Shown one piece after another: positions 12,136 through 24,060 of a stretch of DNA of 64,000 nt (position 1 is its first letter; each line of letters starts with the position of its first letter). Source of the stretch: Panax quinquefolius (lineage: Eukaryota > Streptophyta > Magnoliopsida > Apiales > Araliaceae); contig CM035163.1 of NCBI GenBank assembly GCA_020205615.1, forward strand, positions 56,641,899 through 56,705,898, given 5' to 3'. A model generated the notes under the pieces. That model was not told the DNA's origin, made no database searches, and saw only the letters and a program-made list of their open reading frames with translations. The position numbers and the translations under genes are program-made.

Positions 12136-13114
12136 TGTTAGGCTTGTAATATTCATGAATGCAATCAAATTGCACAAAATAAGCGAAAGCATGAAAAATC
12201 AGAGTTTTAAAATTTTACAAATCATATACCCGGATCATCCTTTATACGCAATTATTAATTAAACGAAAAATATGAAGAACAAGAATCATACCCTTGAAGA
12301 TTCGAGCTTCCTTAGGTACAAGTTCACCTCCAATCTTCTTCGCGTTCAACTTGAATCCACCGGGTTTGGTTCCTTCCTTTGATCAATGTTAGCCACCCAA
12401 GTGTTTGGCCTCTAAATGTGATCCATCGAGGAAGAAGAAATATTCAAAAAGACGGGTGTTTGGCAAAACCCTAGTTTTTCTACCTCTCATAAAAAAAGAG
12501 CGTACTCTTCAACAAAGATATCAGTTAACCCTTCCAATCTAATTAGAAAATAGGGTATTATTTAATTAATTAAATTTCTTTAATTAATTAAGCTCTTTAA
12601 TCTTATTAGGGATAATTAATTAAACTCTTTTAATTAATTTGCCTCTAATCTTATTAGAATAAATGAGAGTAATTTTATTAATTAATTCCCAAACTCCTTT
12701 AGGAATTAAATAATAATAATAGTAATAATAATAATAATAAGACTCCTCTTATTAATTTATATTTAATATTTCAAAAATATTTAATAATAAATATTAAGGT
12801 ATTTAATTTATTCTATCACCATAGATTAAATTAAATATACTTAACTTATTATTACGATTATGCCATTAACTTCTTAAATAATTATTCTTCCTTTTACGGT
12901 GTGACCCTTTAGGTTCTCCATATTAAACCGATTTTGAATAAATAAATTAGAATAATTCTAATCTTATTTAAATAAATAAATTAAACTATTAATTTATTTA
13001 AATAAATAATATTTATTCTACAATAGGGATAAGTCTCCCTAGCGATTAACGAATATAGATTTCAACATTAATCATAAAAGAACCGGGTTAACGGATTGAC
13101 AGATAGAATTTGCA
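12136..13114 (-). repeat. LTR of an unclassified minus-strand retrotransposon
   Basis: Starts TGTTAGGCTTG directly beside the PBS and probably ends at TTTGCA near 13114, giving TG...CA termini on either strand. The right boundary is inferred from the terminal dinucleotide only. It includes an (AAT)n-like tract near 12707-12740. No partner LTR or coding domain remains, so the lineage is not determined. Confidence 0.5.
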
Positions 13115-13365
13115 CATGTTATATATATATGTCCACGTGGCATGTCATGGTAAAAAAAATAAATAAAATACCCAAAAGCCAGCAATTAAAACATGTTAAC
13201 AAAATAAAACAATAAAAAAAACAAAATAAAAACTTCTAACTTCACAATTATAAAATAGAAAAAAAATAATAACTTAAATGTGATATTATATATATATATA
13301 TATATTTCTAAAAAATTAAATTATTTTAAAAAATTAAATTAAAAAGTTAAAATAATATAATAATA

Positions 13366-13634
13366 CCTCCATTTCAAAATACTAGATAATTTTATATATT
13401 TTAAAGTGAACCTAAAATATTTAAAACTTATAAAAAATATAAATTCATTAATTTTATATAATGTCATTTATAAAAATTATACATTAATATATTTTATTAT
13501 TAATTAATAATTTGTATACATTAATTTTCCATAAAATCACCATTTTCATTAATTAAAAAAAATTAAAAGGTAAAATTATAATTTTTGTAGTATTAAGTTT
13601 CCTAAAATTATCTCTAATTTTGTGAAACCAATGT
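13366..13634. mobile_element. MITE-like element (Stowaway-like termini)
   Basis: A segment of about 270 bp of AT-rich DNA with imperfect terminal inverted repeats. The left end is CCTCCATTTCAAAATAC then AGATAATTTTA. The right end, read on the other strand, is TTGGTTTCACAAAATTAGAG then ATAATTTTA. Both ends are flanked by TA. The left half resembles 23731-23900. The small size, lack of coding capacity and TA flanks fit a Tc1/mariner-derived Stowaway-like MITE, but the inverted repeats are diverged. Confidence 0.45.
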
Positions 13635-13830
13635 TATATATACCCGTCCGAAAATTGATATTGTAATATTTTAATTATTAAAATACAGTAGCAAGAGAGG
13701 AGAGAGAAAATTTTCCAGCAATTAATCGATGGACAATTCAAAAGTAGGTATCTAAGAAATTTCTTCATCTCTCTAAATCCATATCTACACGAATTATATA
13801 TTCATACATATTTGTAATGTATGTGATTTT

Positions 13831-16736
13831 TGTGACGCCCCCAAAACAGGTATACATCACCCATCTTGAGACGTCAGATACATGGTACAAAATTCAAATA
13901 CAACTTAATTATACAACAGTCGTGTAAAATACGACAAAACATAATCTAAGAGTTTTAATAAGAATATTGTTATCTAGACAATATCCACACTCAATGGAGT
14001 CCTCATTATATTTATTATCACACTATTTAAAAGAATAGTGAGGACTACTAATGCTACAATCTGGACCGTCACTCTGTTCCCCGGGTAGTCCCGGCTACGT
14101 TCTCATTTCCTAAAGAGAACAGTGAAAGAAAGGGTGAGCTCAACTAGCCCAATAAGAAATATTATGACTAAGATAATGCAAAATAAATTATCATTAGCCA
14201 TCAACAATGTTAAACTGATAAAATATAATAGACAACAAGTTTAACTGCAGCGGAATAAGCAATCCATTAGAAGAGTCAAGTAGAGCATGATATCTACTAT
14301 CTTCTATGATTTAAAATGTTTTCATCAATTTGTATCGCTGAGACTCAGCTTAATAAATAAACCACATCATCGAATCATCCCTACACTACGGGCCAAGGAT
14401 ATTCATTAAATCATCAATGGTCATGACTATACCGAATAATCCCTGGTCATAATCATACCAAAAATTGTCCATCAATGCACTATAGGCCACTGATGACTTT
14501 TACAACATCATTTATAACATTATAGGTCATGATTATACCGAATGATCCCTGGTCATAATGATACGAAGTCTATCTATGCATGTAAGTCAAAGATGACTTT
14601 CATCACCATATAAGCATGAGGATGATGACAATGACATAATAATTCAATAAAACAAGTTCAAGAATAAATTTTAAAGATTTATAAGTTAATTTATCGTGAG
14701 ATCAATTACGTCCAAATTATCAACATGATACTGCTTTGTGGAGTAAAATTCAAGAATGCTCAGAAGAATATTTCCATGAAAAGATAATGGATGAAGCACA
14801 AATATCAAGGATATTCTACTAATTTCATGGAGTATAGATGCCAAAACTTTAACCAACTGAGTATAATAGAATATATGAAACTGCAAATGGATTTTCGCCC
14901 GCCATGCGGTAATCCACGTAGACAGATCATTTCCATAATTTAATAAGGAATGAATACGAAGGATTATTCACCATACATGTGGTAATCCACATAGACAGGT
15001 TATTCCAACAGAATAATAAAGAATGGAATAATAGAAGAATTCACCAGGCATGCAATAGACCGCACGACAGGTTATTCCCAATAGAATAATAAAGAATGGA
15101 ACCAGGTCATGCGTAATCCGCACAGACAGGATGTTCCAACAGAATAATAAAGAATGGAACTAGGTCATGTGTAATCTGCACAGACAGGATGTTCCAACAG
15201 AATAATAAAGAATGGAATAACAAAAGAATTCACTAGGCATGCGATAGACTGCACAGACAGGTTATTCCAACAAAATAATAAAGAGTAGAATAACAGAAGA
15301 ATTTCACCATGTATGCGGTACTTCGCATAGACAGGTTATTCCAACATAATAATAAAGAATTGAATAACAACTCTTTCGAGTATTGAAAGAAAATAACTCC
15401 ATGAATACGAAAGAATAATACCCCTTACCTTAGAAGAAACTGGATATTGGAATAGTGAGGTAGCAGACTTCTCTTCTTCTTTGTCTCTATAATTTCTCTC
15501 TATAATAATTGCTCTAAAGCTTTAGTGAATTGGTGAAAAATGAAGGAAGAATGAGCTTCTATTTATTGGAAAATATAGTTTCGATAATTGCACGTTTTGG
15601 GGCACAAAATATTACAGTATAATACCTTCCTCTTTTTCTTCATTTTTAATTTAGTCTTGCAAGTATTATCAAACTTTCACCACCTCCTCTAATAGTAAAT
15701 AATGTGAATCAATAGTTTAATCATGTGAATCAATAGTTATAATCATGTGAAAATATGAATTACAATATAGTACCTCCATCTATACCTCTATTTTTAACTT
15801 AGTCATGCAAGTATTATCAATCTTGCACCAACTCCCCTAATAGTACAAAAATGTTAATCCATAGTACACACATGTGAACAAATAGTTATAATCATGTGAA
15901 TTAATAGCAATTAATTGCTCATTTATTCGATTAATTACCCGACTGGTCAGTATAACTTCCAGACATCAATTAATATCGAAATAAATGTCGATTTCCACTA
16001 ACACTAATAATTCCAACACAATGGAACTATCAATTTAATCTTTAATCAACACGAACTTATTCATCATTAATATTATAACTCACAATATTTAACAACCGTG
16101 TCGTTCCTGAAAGGAAGAGGGGCTTTCCGATAAGGATTTCTCCTTATTGGCGCGCAATTAGATGACCAAACCTCTCATTGATAGAACTTCTAGACATTGT
16201 AAATATTGTAATTTAATAATATGAATAACTTTGTCATCTCAATTATTGATTTCATAATATATTATATTATGCAGATGATACTGTGACAACAATCGAATCA
16301 ATAATATGAGAGATATGATTCAGCAATTACTGTTGCAATAATTGAGTATAACTCAGTAACTTCTCACGTAAGCATCAATAATCAATACTGTGTGCTACTA
16401 TGCAACCACGCGTATTACTGTACTTTTACTATCGGGTAGTTCAACAGTTTAATGGTAAAACATCCGCCGTTATTTTTATAAAAAGATAAATATGTTGTTT
16501 TCTAACTACGACAATACTTTCGTTGTGGGGTCCACCAATGCTTGTGCCGTCGTACGAATATTCCCTGTTAAAACGAATATTCCCCGACCAATCGAATATT
16601 ATATAACCACTTGCTTACTTTACAAAATTTGTAAATATTACCCACAACTATAATATTATATTATATCCACACCATAATATTCAAAAAAATATTTCAAGAG
16701 AAATTAATCTTTATTCATAAAAGTTGGGGTCGTACA
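13831..16736 (-). repeat. 3' LTR of Tekay-type element
   Basis: TGTGACGCCCCC to GGGGTCGTACA. It matches 20197-23170 along its length and contains about six tandem hairpin units at 14990-15370. A minus-strand frame at 14686-14886 is a shortened version of the LTR-internal ORF. Confidence 0.93.
14990..15370. repeat. Tandem hairpin-containing units inside Tekay LTR
   Basis: About six units of roughly 55-85 bp. Each has the core TTATTCCAACA, then AATAATAAAGAA, then TGGAATAA, an inverted repeat around an AT-rich loop, followed by a spacer with GCATGCG or CATGCG and CGCACAGACAGG-like sequence. Equivalent arrays are at 8880-9180, 21360-21790, 40700-41100 and 44590-45080. Confidence 0.8.
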
Positions 16737-16750
16737 ACCTCCCCTTCTTA
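16737..16750 (-). other. Polypurine tract of Tekay-type element
   Basis: Plus strand ACCTCCCCTTCTTA, so AAGAAGGGGAGGT on the minus strand, directly before its 3' LTR. Confidence 0.85.
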
Positions 16751-16756
16751 TGAAAT

Positions 16757-17140
16757 TTCGTTCTCAAAATTAGAGTGCGTACCTGTTATGTCGAAGAGGT
16801 GAGGATACCTTGATTTCAATTCAGATTCTAACTCCCAGGTTATTTCCTCGACATCGTGGTTTCTCCACGAAACTTTAACTTAAGGTATAACTTTAGAGCG
16901 TAGAATATGATCCTTCTTATCCAAGATTTTAACAGGTACCTCTTCATACGTTAAATCTTCCGCTATCTCATCCGGTTCTAATTCAATAATGTGGTTCGGG
17001 TCTTTCACATATTTACGTAACATAGATATGAGAAAAATGTTATGAACACGAGACATACTTGGCGGTAAGGCAAGTCTATAGGCCACAGTTCCTACTCGAT
17101 CGAGGATTAAAAATGGGCCTTTGCGTTGACAATATCGCAC
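16757..17140 (-). pseudogene. Chromodomain and C-terminal tail of Tekay pol
   Basis: The minus-strand frame 16880-17140 reads GTVAYRLALPPSMSRVHNIF, then MLRKYVKDPNHII, then EEVPVKILDKKDHILRSKV. This is the tail that follows integrase in Tekay/Del chromoviruses. A TAA near 16880 interrupts it, and the same frame continues as VKVSWRNHDVEEITWELES, the second half of the chromodomain. The piece is joined almost directly to RNase H remnants, so the catalytic integrase between them has been lost. The chromodomain is thought to guide integration to heterochromatin, but here it is only a relic. Confidence 0.88.
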
Positions 17141-17411
17141 TCGTACCCGCGTATGATCTTCTACTCAATGCGTCGGCTACCACATTCGCTTTTCCAGGAT
17201 GGTATTGGATGGTATGAGTAGGATAATTCCTCTCATATTCTTTGAGTTGTTGTGAGGCATAGGCTATGACTTTCCCATGTTGCATGAGAACACATCCTGA
17301 CCCTTTGCCTGAAGCATCATCAGAGATGACAAATCCTCCGAAAGCGAGAATGGTATTATCGAGCAGTCTTTGAAATGATTCTCCTCTTGAGTTCTTGAAA
17401 ACTCTTCTCAC
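17141..17411 (-). pseudogene. RNase H remnant of Tekay pol, internally deleted
   Basis: Reads FVISDDASGKGSGCVLMQHG, then VIAYASQQLKEYERNYPTH, and then jumps to IQYHPGKANVVADALSRRS. The middle of the domain, where family members have the ELAAVVFALK and TDHKSLKY segments, is missing. The protein then shifts into the chromodomain tail region. The in-frame join NYPTH to IQYHPGKANVV suggests a single internal deletion. A second deletion removed integrase. Confidence 0.85.
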
Positions 17412-18260
17412 ATTCCTCGCTCCAACCGAACTTTGTATCTTTTCGAGTCAGCTGCGTTAATGTAGTAGCGATTCGAGAAAACCCTTCTATGAATCTCCGA
17501 TAATAACCAACTAAGCCGAGAAAGCTACGTACTTCGGTCACTGACTTAGGTTGCTCCCAGCTTTGAATTGATTCAATCTTTGTCGGGTCAACAGATATTC
17601 CATGATTTGATATCACGAGCCCAAGGAATGCAACTTCCTCAAGCCAGAACTCACATTTCTTTAACTTGGCATACAACTTGTTTTCATGAAGCTTTTGGAG
17701 TATCAACCTCAAGTGTTGCTCATGGTCTTCATGGGTTTTGGAGTATATGAGGATGTCATCAATAAAGGCGACAACAAAGTGATCCAAATATTCCTTGAAT
17801 ACTCGGTTCATCATGTCCATGAAGGCAGCAGGAGCATTGGTCAATCCAAAAGACATGACTAGAAATTCATAATACCCGTACCGAGTTCTGAAAGTAGTAT
17901 TTGGAATGTCATCAATTTTAATCTTCAACTGATGATATCCATAATGAAGATCAATCTTTGAAAAGAATTTGGCTCCTTGCAACTGGTCAAACAGGTCATC
18001 AATGCGAGGCAACAGGTACCTATTTTTTATGGTGACATGATTCAACTCTCGATAATCAATACAAAGTCATATACTTCCATCTTTCTTCTTCACGAATAGA
18101 ACAAGAGCACCCCAAGGAGACGTACTAGGACGAATGAAACTGATGTCTAACAATTCTTGTAGTTGGGTTTTTAACTCCTGAAGTTTAATAGGAGCCATTC
18201 GATATGGGGCTTTGGAAATGGGTTTTGTATCGATTTCAAGGTCGATACAAAATTTAATTT
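17356..18260 (-). pseudogene. Reverse transcriptase of Tekay pol
   Basis: The longest frame of this element (17356-18045) covers most of [42 protein letters not shown], and the catalytic box [11 protein letters not shown] with both aspartates present. The thumb and connection follow ([19 protein letters not shown]). The N-terminal part lies upstream on the minus strand to about 18260 ([36 protein letters not shown]) but has a stop where the family has arginine before [10 protein letters not shown] frameshift near 17400 separates RT from RNase H. The FIDD box is the normal Tekay variant of YxDD. Confidence 0.93.
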
Positions 18261-18850
18261 CACGCTATGGGGGTAGGCCAGGAAGTTCTTCAGGGAATAC
18301 GTCAGGAAATTTATTAACAATAGAAATATCATTCAAATCTGACGTATTTTTATTTAAATCCGTGACATGGGCTAAGAAAGCTTGACATCCATTTTTCAAT
18401 AAACGAATAACTTTATAACTTGATATGACAGTGATTGACTTTAGTGGTTTGGTTGCTTGAATTCGTATAATAGGTTGGTTAGGAATATGAAAGCTAACAA
18501 CCTTACGAAATCGATTTTAGCATGATGAGTAGTTAACTAATCAATCCCTAAAATCACATCAAATGCAAGTATTTTCAAAGAAATAAGATCGAAAGGTAAC
18601 GTGCGGTTACCGATTTGAATCAAACAAGACTTATAAACCGTGGATATAATGAAGGTTTCTCCCAACGGAGTTTCAACAGATAAGTCAAAGTCTAATTTCT
18701 CCGCAGTCAAATTTAAACGTTGAGCGCAAGTAGGAGAAATGAAAGAATGGGTAGAACCAGTATCAAATAATGTATAAACTTCGCTAGAGTTTATGATTAG
18801 CTTACCCGTGATCACTTCGTTCGGATTCCTCACTTTTTGGGAGGTTACGA
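18261..18850 (-). pseudogene. Aspartic protease and spacer of Tekay pol
   Basis: In the minus frame 18537-18998 the retropepsin signature TLFDTGSTHSFIS is clear, followed by SVETPLGETF and FDVILGID near the end. After the stop at 18537 the reading continues with breaks toward RT (FPDVFPEELPGLPP, where a stop then precedes REIKF). The order protease then RT is normal for Ty3/gypsy. The stop in the protease-RT linker and others make it a pseudogene. Confidence 0.88.
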
Positions 18851-20021
18851 TAAACGCTCTCCCTTGAACTACCGGTTTTGTCTTGTCTGAAACACCCATT
18901 GATGCCTCCATCCCAGTTGGACTTGACTTTGGTGCATGACAAAATCGGGCTAGGTGGCCTTCTTTTCCATAATTGTAATACGCTTTGGACTGCATCACGC
19001 AGTTTGGACTGATATGTCCCTCCCTCTACATTTGTAACATACGATCGATGGTCGTTCTCCTTCCTTAACAACAGGTGTTGGTGCTGACGTCTTTCCATCA
19101 TTGTTGAATCTCCTCTTTTTGAAATGTCCACTCTTATTGTCATGGCCATGATTACCACCAAAGTAATTAGCATTTCTGGCATGTTGATTCCCTCAACGTT
19201 TGTTGTCACTGCTTTGATGACTGCTACCACTGGTATTATCGACTTGCCAGCTGCTCTCTCTTGGTTGGGTTGACTCATTATCGCGCTCCAATAACTGAGC
19301 CCTATTCACAACATCTGAATACAAACACAGTTTATGAAAGATAAGGTATTGACGTATCTCGGGTTTCAAACCTCTTAGAAACATCCGCGTCATTCTCTCC
19401 TCATTATCAACTAAGTGGGATGCAAACCGAACAACTCAGCAAACTTAGCTTCGTACTGCGCCACGGTCATATTGTTTTGCTCAAACTTGATGAACTCTAC
19501 CTCCTTCATGTGACGAATACTTTCAGGAAAGTACTTGTCGTTGAACAGTTCTTGGAACTTCTCCTAAGACATCTTCCGTGTGGCAGGTTGAGTACGCTTT
19601 ACAGATTCCCACCAGTAATCTGCCTCTGCTCGCAACATGAAGGTGGCAAAGAGAACCTTTTGCTCCTCGAAGCATCCCAAGACATCAAATATCTTGTTGA
19701 TCTGCTTTATCCATGTCTCTGCTATAAGTGGTTTTGGCTCTCCAAAAAACTCCGGTGGTCCCAGCTCCTTGAACTGCTTAGCGGTGACCGTCGAGAGTTG
19801 TCAGTGTTTCCACCTTCATTTTGGATAGGAGCCGCCTTCGCCTGATGTTGCATGAATTTCATAAAACCTCTGAATATCCCATCATTCATCATTTGATCGT
19901 CGTTGTTTACCTGATGATTATTGTCTTCCTGTTGCACATTATCAAACCTCTTAATCTGTGCTGACTCAACGGTCTCATGTGCTTCATTGCTTATCTCAAC
20001 ATTTTCGGATGCCATTTTCAA
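18851..20021 (-). pseudogene. gag: gag pseudogene of Tekay-type element
   Basis: Starts at ATG near 20015-20021 (MASENVEISNEAHE), about 155 bp inside the PBS. The capsid region is split over frames: FFGEPKPLIAETWIKQINKI and EADYWWESVKRTQPATRK around 19580-19760, ending at a stop where WEKFQELF would follow. Next comes FIKFEQNNMTVAQYEAKFAE, then RMFLRGLKPEIRQYL in the frame at 19193-19393. A basic, serine-rich tail leads to a zinc-knuckle relic near 18960-19050. One knuckle reads YNYGKEGHLARFCHA, where the first cysteine of CxxC has become tyrosine. At least four frameshifts or stops are visible. Confidence 0.85.
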
Positions 20022-20177
20022 ATCGCCACAAAATAAGGGTTAATTATTATATCACATATTATCCCTATACTCGATGAGCCAATTAAATACCAAATAAACT
20101 TAGGTAGGTCATACTAGCGAAGGAATTCCCGTCTCTCCTCCTAGTTCTTGTCTCACATCTCATCCAGGATCATATCC

Positions 20178-20194
20178 CTAAGCTTTGATACCAA
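20178..20194 (-). other. Primer-binding site of Tekay-type element
   Basis: The minus strand reads TTGGTATCAAAGCTTAGG two bases from the 5' LTR end, complementary to initiator tRNA-Met. Confidence 0.85.
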
Positions 20195-20196
20195 CC

Positions 20197-23170
20197 TGTG
20201 ATGCCCCCAAAGCAGTATACATCACCCATCTTGAGTCGCCCGGATACATGGTACAAAATTCAAATACAACTTAATTATACAACAGTCGTGTAAAATACGA
20301 CAAAACATAATCTAAGAGTTTTAATAACAATATTGTCATCTAGACAATATCCACACTCAATGGAGTCCTCATTATATTTATTATCACACTATTTAACAGA
20401 ATAGTGAGGACTACTAATGCTATCATCTGGACCATTACTCCGTTCCCCGACTAGTCCCGGTTACGTTCTCATTTCCTGAATAGAACAGTGAAAGAAAGGG
20501 TGAGCTCAACTAGCCCAGTAAGAAATATTATGACTAAGATAATGCCGAATAAATTATCATTAGCCATCAACAATGTTAAACTGATAGAATATAATAGACA
20601 ACAAGTTTAACTGCAGCGGAATAAGCAATCCATTAGAAGAGTCAAGTAGAGCATGATATCTACTATCTTCTATGATTTAAAATGTTTTCATCAATTTTGT
20701 CATTTGAGACTCGACTTAATAAATAAACCACATCATCGAATCATCCCTGCACTACGCGCCAAGGATATTCATTAAATCATCAATGGTCATGACTATACCG
20801 AATAACCCTTGGTCAAAATCATACCAAAAACTGTCCATCAATGTACTACAGGCCACTGAGGACTTTTACCACATCATTTATAACATTACAGGTCATGATT
20901 ATACCGAATGATCCCTGGTCATAATCATACCAAGTCCATCTATGCACGTAAGCCAAAGATGACTTTCATCACCATAGAAGCACGGGGATGATGACAATGA
21001 CATAATAATTCAATAAAACAAGTTCAAGAATAAATTTTAAATATTTATAAGTTAATTTATCTTGAGATCAATTACGTCCAAATTGTCAACATGATACTGC
21101 TTTGTGGAGTAAAATTCAAGAATGCTCAGAAGAATATTTCCATGAAAAGATACTGGATGAAGCGCAAATATCCAGGATATTCTACTAATTTCATGGAGTA
21201 TAGAAGCCAAAACTTTAACCAACTGAGTATAATAGAATATATGAAACTGCAAATGGATTTTTACCCGCCACGCGGTAATCCACATAGACAGATCATTTCC
21301 ACAATATAATAAGTAATGAATACGAAGGATCATTCACCATGCATGCGGTAATCCACATAGACAGGTCATTCCAACAAAATAATAAAGAATGGAATAACAG
21401 AAGAATTCACCAGGCATGTGATAGACCGCGTAGACAGGTTATTCCCAACAGAATAATAAAGAATGTAACCAGGTCATGCGTAATCCGCACAAACAAGATA
21501 TTCCAACAGAATAATAAAGAATGGAACCAGGTCATGTGTAATCCGCACAGACAGGATGTTCCAATAGAATAATAAAGAATGGAACCAGGTCATGCGTAAA
21601 CCGCACAAACAGGATGTTCCAACATAATAATAAAGAATGGAATAACAACAGAATTCCCTAGGCATGCGATAGACCACACAGACGGGTTATTCCAACAGAA
21701 TAATAAAGAATGGAATAACAGAAGAATTTCACCAAGTATGCGGTACTTCGCATAGACAGTTTATTCCAACATAATAATAAAGAATAGAATAACAACTCTT
21801 TCGAGTATTGAAAGAAAATAACTCTCTTCATGAATACGAAAGAATAATACCCCTTACCTTAGAAGAAACTGGATATTGGAATAGTGAGGTAGCAGACTTC
21901 TCTTTTTTCTCTCTCTATAATTTTTCTCTATAATAATTGCTCTAAAGCTTTAGTGAATTAGTGAGAAATGAAGGAATAATGAGCTTCTATTTTTAGGAAA
22001 ATATAGTTTCGATAATTGTACGTTTTGGGGTTCGAAATATTACAGTTTAATACCTTCCTCTTTTTCTTCATTTTTAATTTAGTCCTGCAAGTATTATCAA
22101 ACTTGCACCACCTCCCCTAATAGTAAATAATGTGAATCAATAGTTCAATCATGTGAATCAATAGCTATAATCATGTGAAAATACGAATTACAGTATAGTA
22201 CCTCCATCTATACCTCCATTTTTAACTTAGTCATGCAAGTATTATCAGTCTTGCACCAACTCCCCTAATAGTACAAGAATGTGAATCAATAGTACACACA
22301 TGTGAACAAATAGTTATAATCAAGTGAATTAATAGCAATTAATTGCTCATTTATCCGATTAATTACCCAACTGGTCAGTATAACTTCCAGACATCAATTA
22401 ATATTGAAATAAATGGCGATTTCCACTAACACTAATAATTCCAATGCAATGGAACTATCAATTTCATCTTTAATCAACACAAACTTATTCATCATTAATA
22501 TTATAACTCATAATATTTAACAACCGTGTCGCTCTCAGAAAGAGGGGCTTTTCGATAAGGATTTCTCTCATCTTGGCGCCATGCAATTATATGACATTCA
22601 AACCTCTCCTCGATGTAACTTCTAGACATTGTAAATATTGCAATTTAATAATATGAATAACTTTGTCTTCTCAATTATTGATTTAATAATATATCATATT
22701 ATGCGAGATGATATTGTGACAATAATCGAATCAATAATATGAGAGATATGATGCAAAGAATCATCGTAGCAATAATTGAGTATAACTGAGTGACTTCTCA
22801 CGTAAGCATTAATAATCAATACCGTGTGCTACTATGCAACCACGAGTATTACTGTACTTTTACTACAGGGTAGTTAAACAGTTTAACGGTAAAACTTCCG
22901 TCGTTATTTTTATAAAAAGATAATTATGCCGTTTTCTAACTACGACAATACTTCCGTTGTGGGGTCCACCAATGATTGTGTCATCGTACGAATATTCCTT
23001 GTTAAAACGAATATTCCCCAACCAATCGAATATTATATAACCACTTGTTTACTTTACAAAATTTGTAAATATTACCCACAATTATAACATTATATTATAT
23101 CCACACCATAATATTCAAAAATATATTTTGAGAGAAATTAATCTTTATTCATAAAAGTTGGGGTCTTACA
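20197..23170 (-). repeat. 5' LTR of Tekay-type element
   Basis: TGTGATGCCCCC to GGGGTCTTACA. It contains about seven tandem hairpin units (21360-21790) and a 93-codon minus-strand ORF (21052-21333) shared with other copies. A TATTTTTAGG-like promoter region lies near 21985, close to TTAGTGAATTAGTGAGAAATG. Confidence 0.93.
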
Positions 23171-23180
23171 AATTTTGCAG

Positions 23181-23650
23181 ATCCTGGAGAAACAAGTCCT
23201 GACGGTGTTCAAAGAAGAGGAAGATAATTTGTGGATATAGATCTGATATAGATATGATATATATACTAGATAATTTGTGGATATAGATCGGATATAGATC
23301 CTGACGGTGGTCAAAGAAGAGGAAGATAATTCCTGGAGATACTAGATAATTTTTTGAATCAAAGAAGAGGAAGAGAGAGAAAAGGGACTTGGGAGGAAGA
23401 GAGAGAAAAGGCAGCAAGCAGCATATCCATTGAAGGGAGGAGGAAAAAATAGATCCGGAATTTGTGGATATAGATCTGATATATAGTTGATTTTTAGCAA
23501 TGGATATATATGCTCATTCCTCCCTCGTCATCTTCACTTTCTCTCTCATCACCGTCTCCACCGTCGATGAGTTGTTGGAATTCTTTGTTTAGAGAGATGG
23601 ATGGTGATGGTGGTGGTGTTAGTAGTAGTGGGGGAGAAGTTTGGGTTCAG

Positions 23651-23653
<3 letters not shown>
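23181..23653. other. Purine-rich unique-looking DNA, no supported gene
   Basis: Short repeated segments occur here: AAAGAAGAGGAAGATAAT twice, GGATATAGAT(C/A) several times, and GGAAGAGAGAGAAAAGG twice. An acceptor-like TTTTGCAG precedes 23181, and a 20-codon frame follows to a TAG at 23238-23240. I do not call a gene. Confidence 0.4.

Positions 23654-23731
<78 letters not shown>
23654..23731. repeat. (AAT)n microsatellite
   Basis: About 26 uninterrupted AAT/ATA triplets. It creates a spurious poly-tyrosine frame on the minus strand. Confidence 0.97.
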
Positions 23732-23733
<2 letters not shown>

Positions 23734-24060
23734 CCCTCAATTTTAAAATATTAGATAATTTTATATTTTTAAAGTGAAATTAAAATATTTTAAATTTAAA
23801 AAAAATATGAATTAATTAATTTATATAAATACATTTGTAAAAATTATTCATTAATTTATTTTATTATTAATTAATTAATTTAATTTAATTATTTGTTATA
23901 TATATTAATTTGATTTATATTTTGTTAATTTATATAAATATATTTGTAAAAATTATTCATTAATTTATTTTTTATTATTAATTAATTAATTTAATTTAAT
24001 TATTTGTTATGTATATTAATTTGATTTATATTTTGTTTAACTATTTGTTATAGAATTTAG
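23732..24060. repeat. AT-rich MITE-like segment with internal tandem duplication
   Basis: Begins CCCTCAATTTTAAAATATT then AGATAATTTTAT, which resembles the left half of the MITE at 13366. An internal unit of about 110 bp (TTAATTTATATAAATA...TTTATATTTTGTT) is present twice in tandem, at about 23816-23920 and 23925-24035, with few differences. Confidence 0.6.

Larger units (their letters stand above)
13831..23170 (-). mobile_element. Tekay-type chromovirus, integrase-deleted
   Basis: A 9.3 kb minus-strand Ty3/gypsy element with LTRs of 2.91 and 2.97 kb (TGTGA(C/T)GCCCCC at the left and GGGGTC(G/T)TACA at the right of each). A PBS and PPT lie at the expected internal edges. The internal region is only about 3.46 kb and encodes gag, protease, RT, part of RNase H and a chromodomain. 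Integrase is absent, so the element is a deletion derivative. The flanks share ATTTT (13826-13830 and 23172-23176), allowing one extra A at the right terminus. Chromodomain type and LTR length fit the Tekay/Del lineage. Confidence 0.92.

Noticed and set aside
14990..15370. CRISPR-like array of repeats and spacers
   Set aside because: Degenerate tandem units within a plant retrotransposon LTR; spacers are themselves repeats and there are no cas genes.
19420..19845. 141-codon plus-strand ORF
   Set aside because: Antisense shadow of the Tekay gag pseudogene.
23549..23740. 63-codon minus-strand frame rich in tyrosine
   Set aside because: Produced by the (AAT)n microsatellite.
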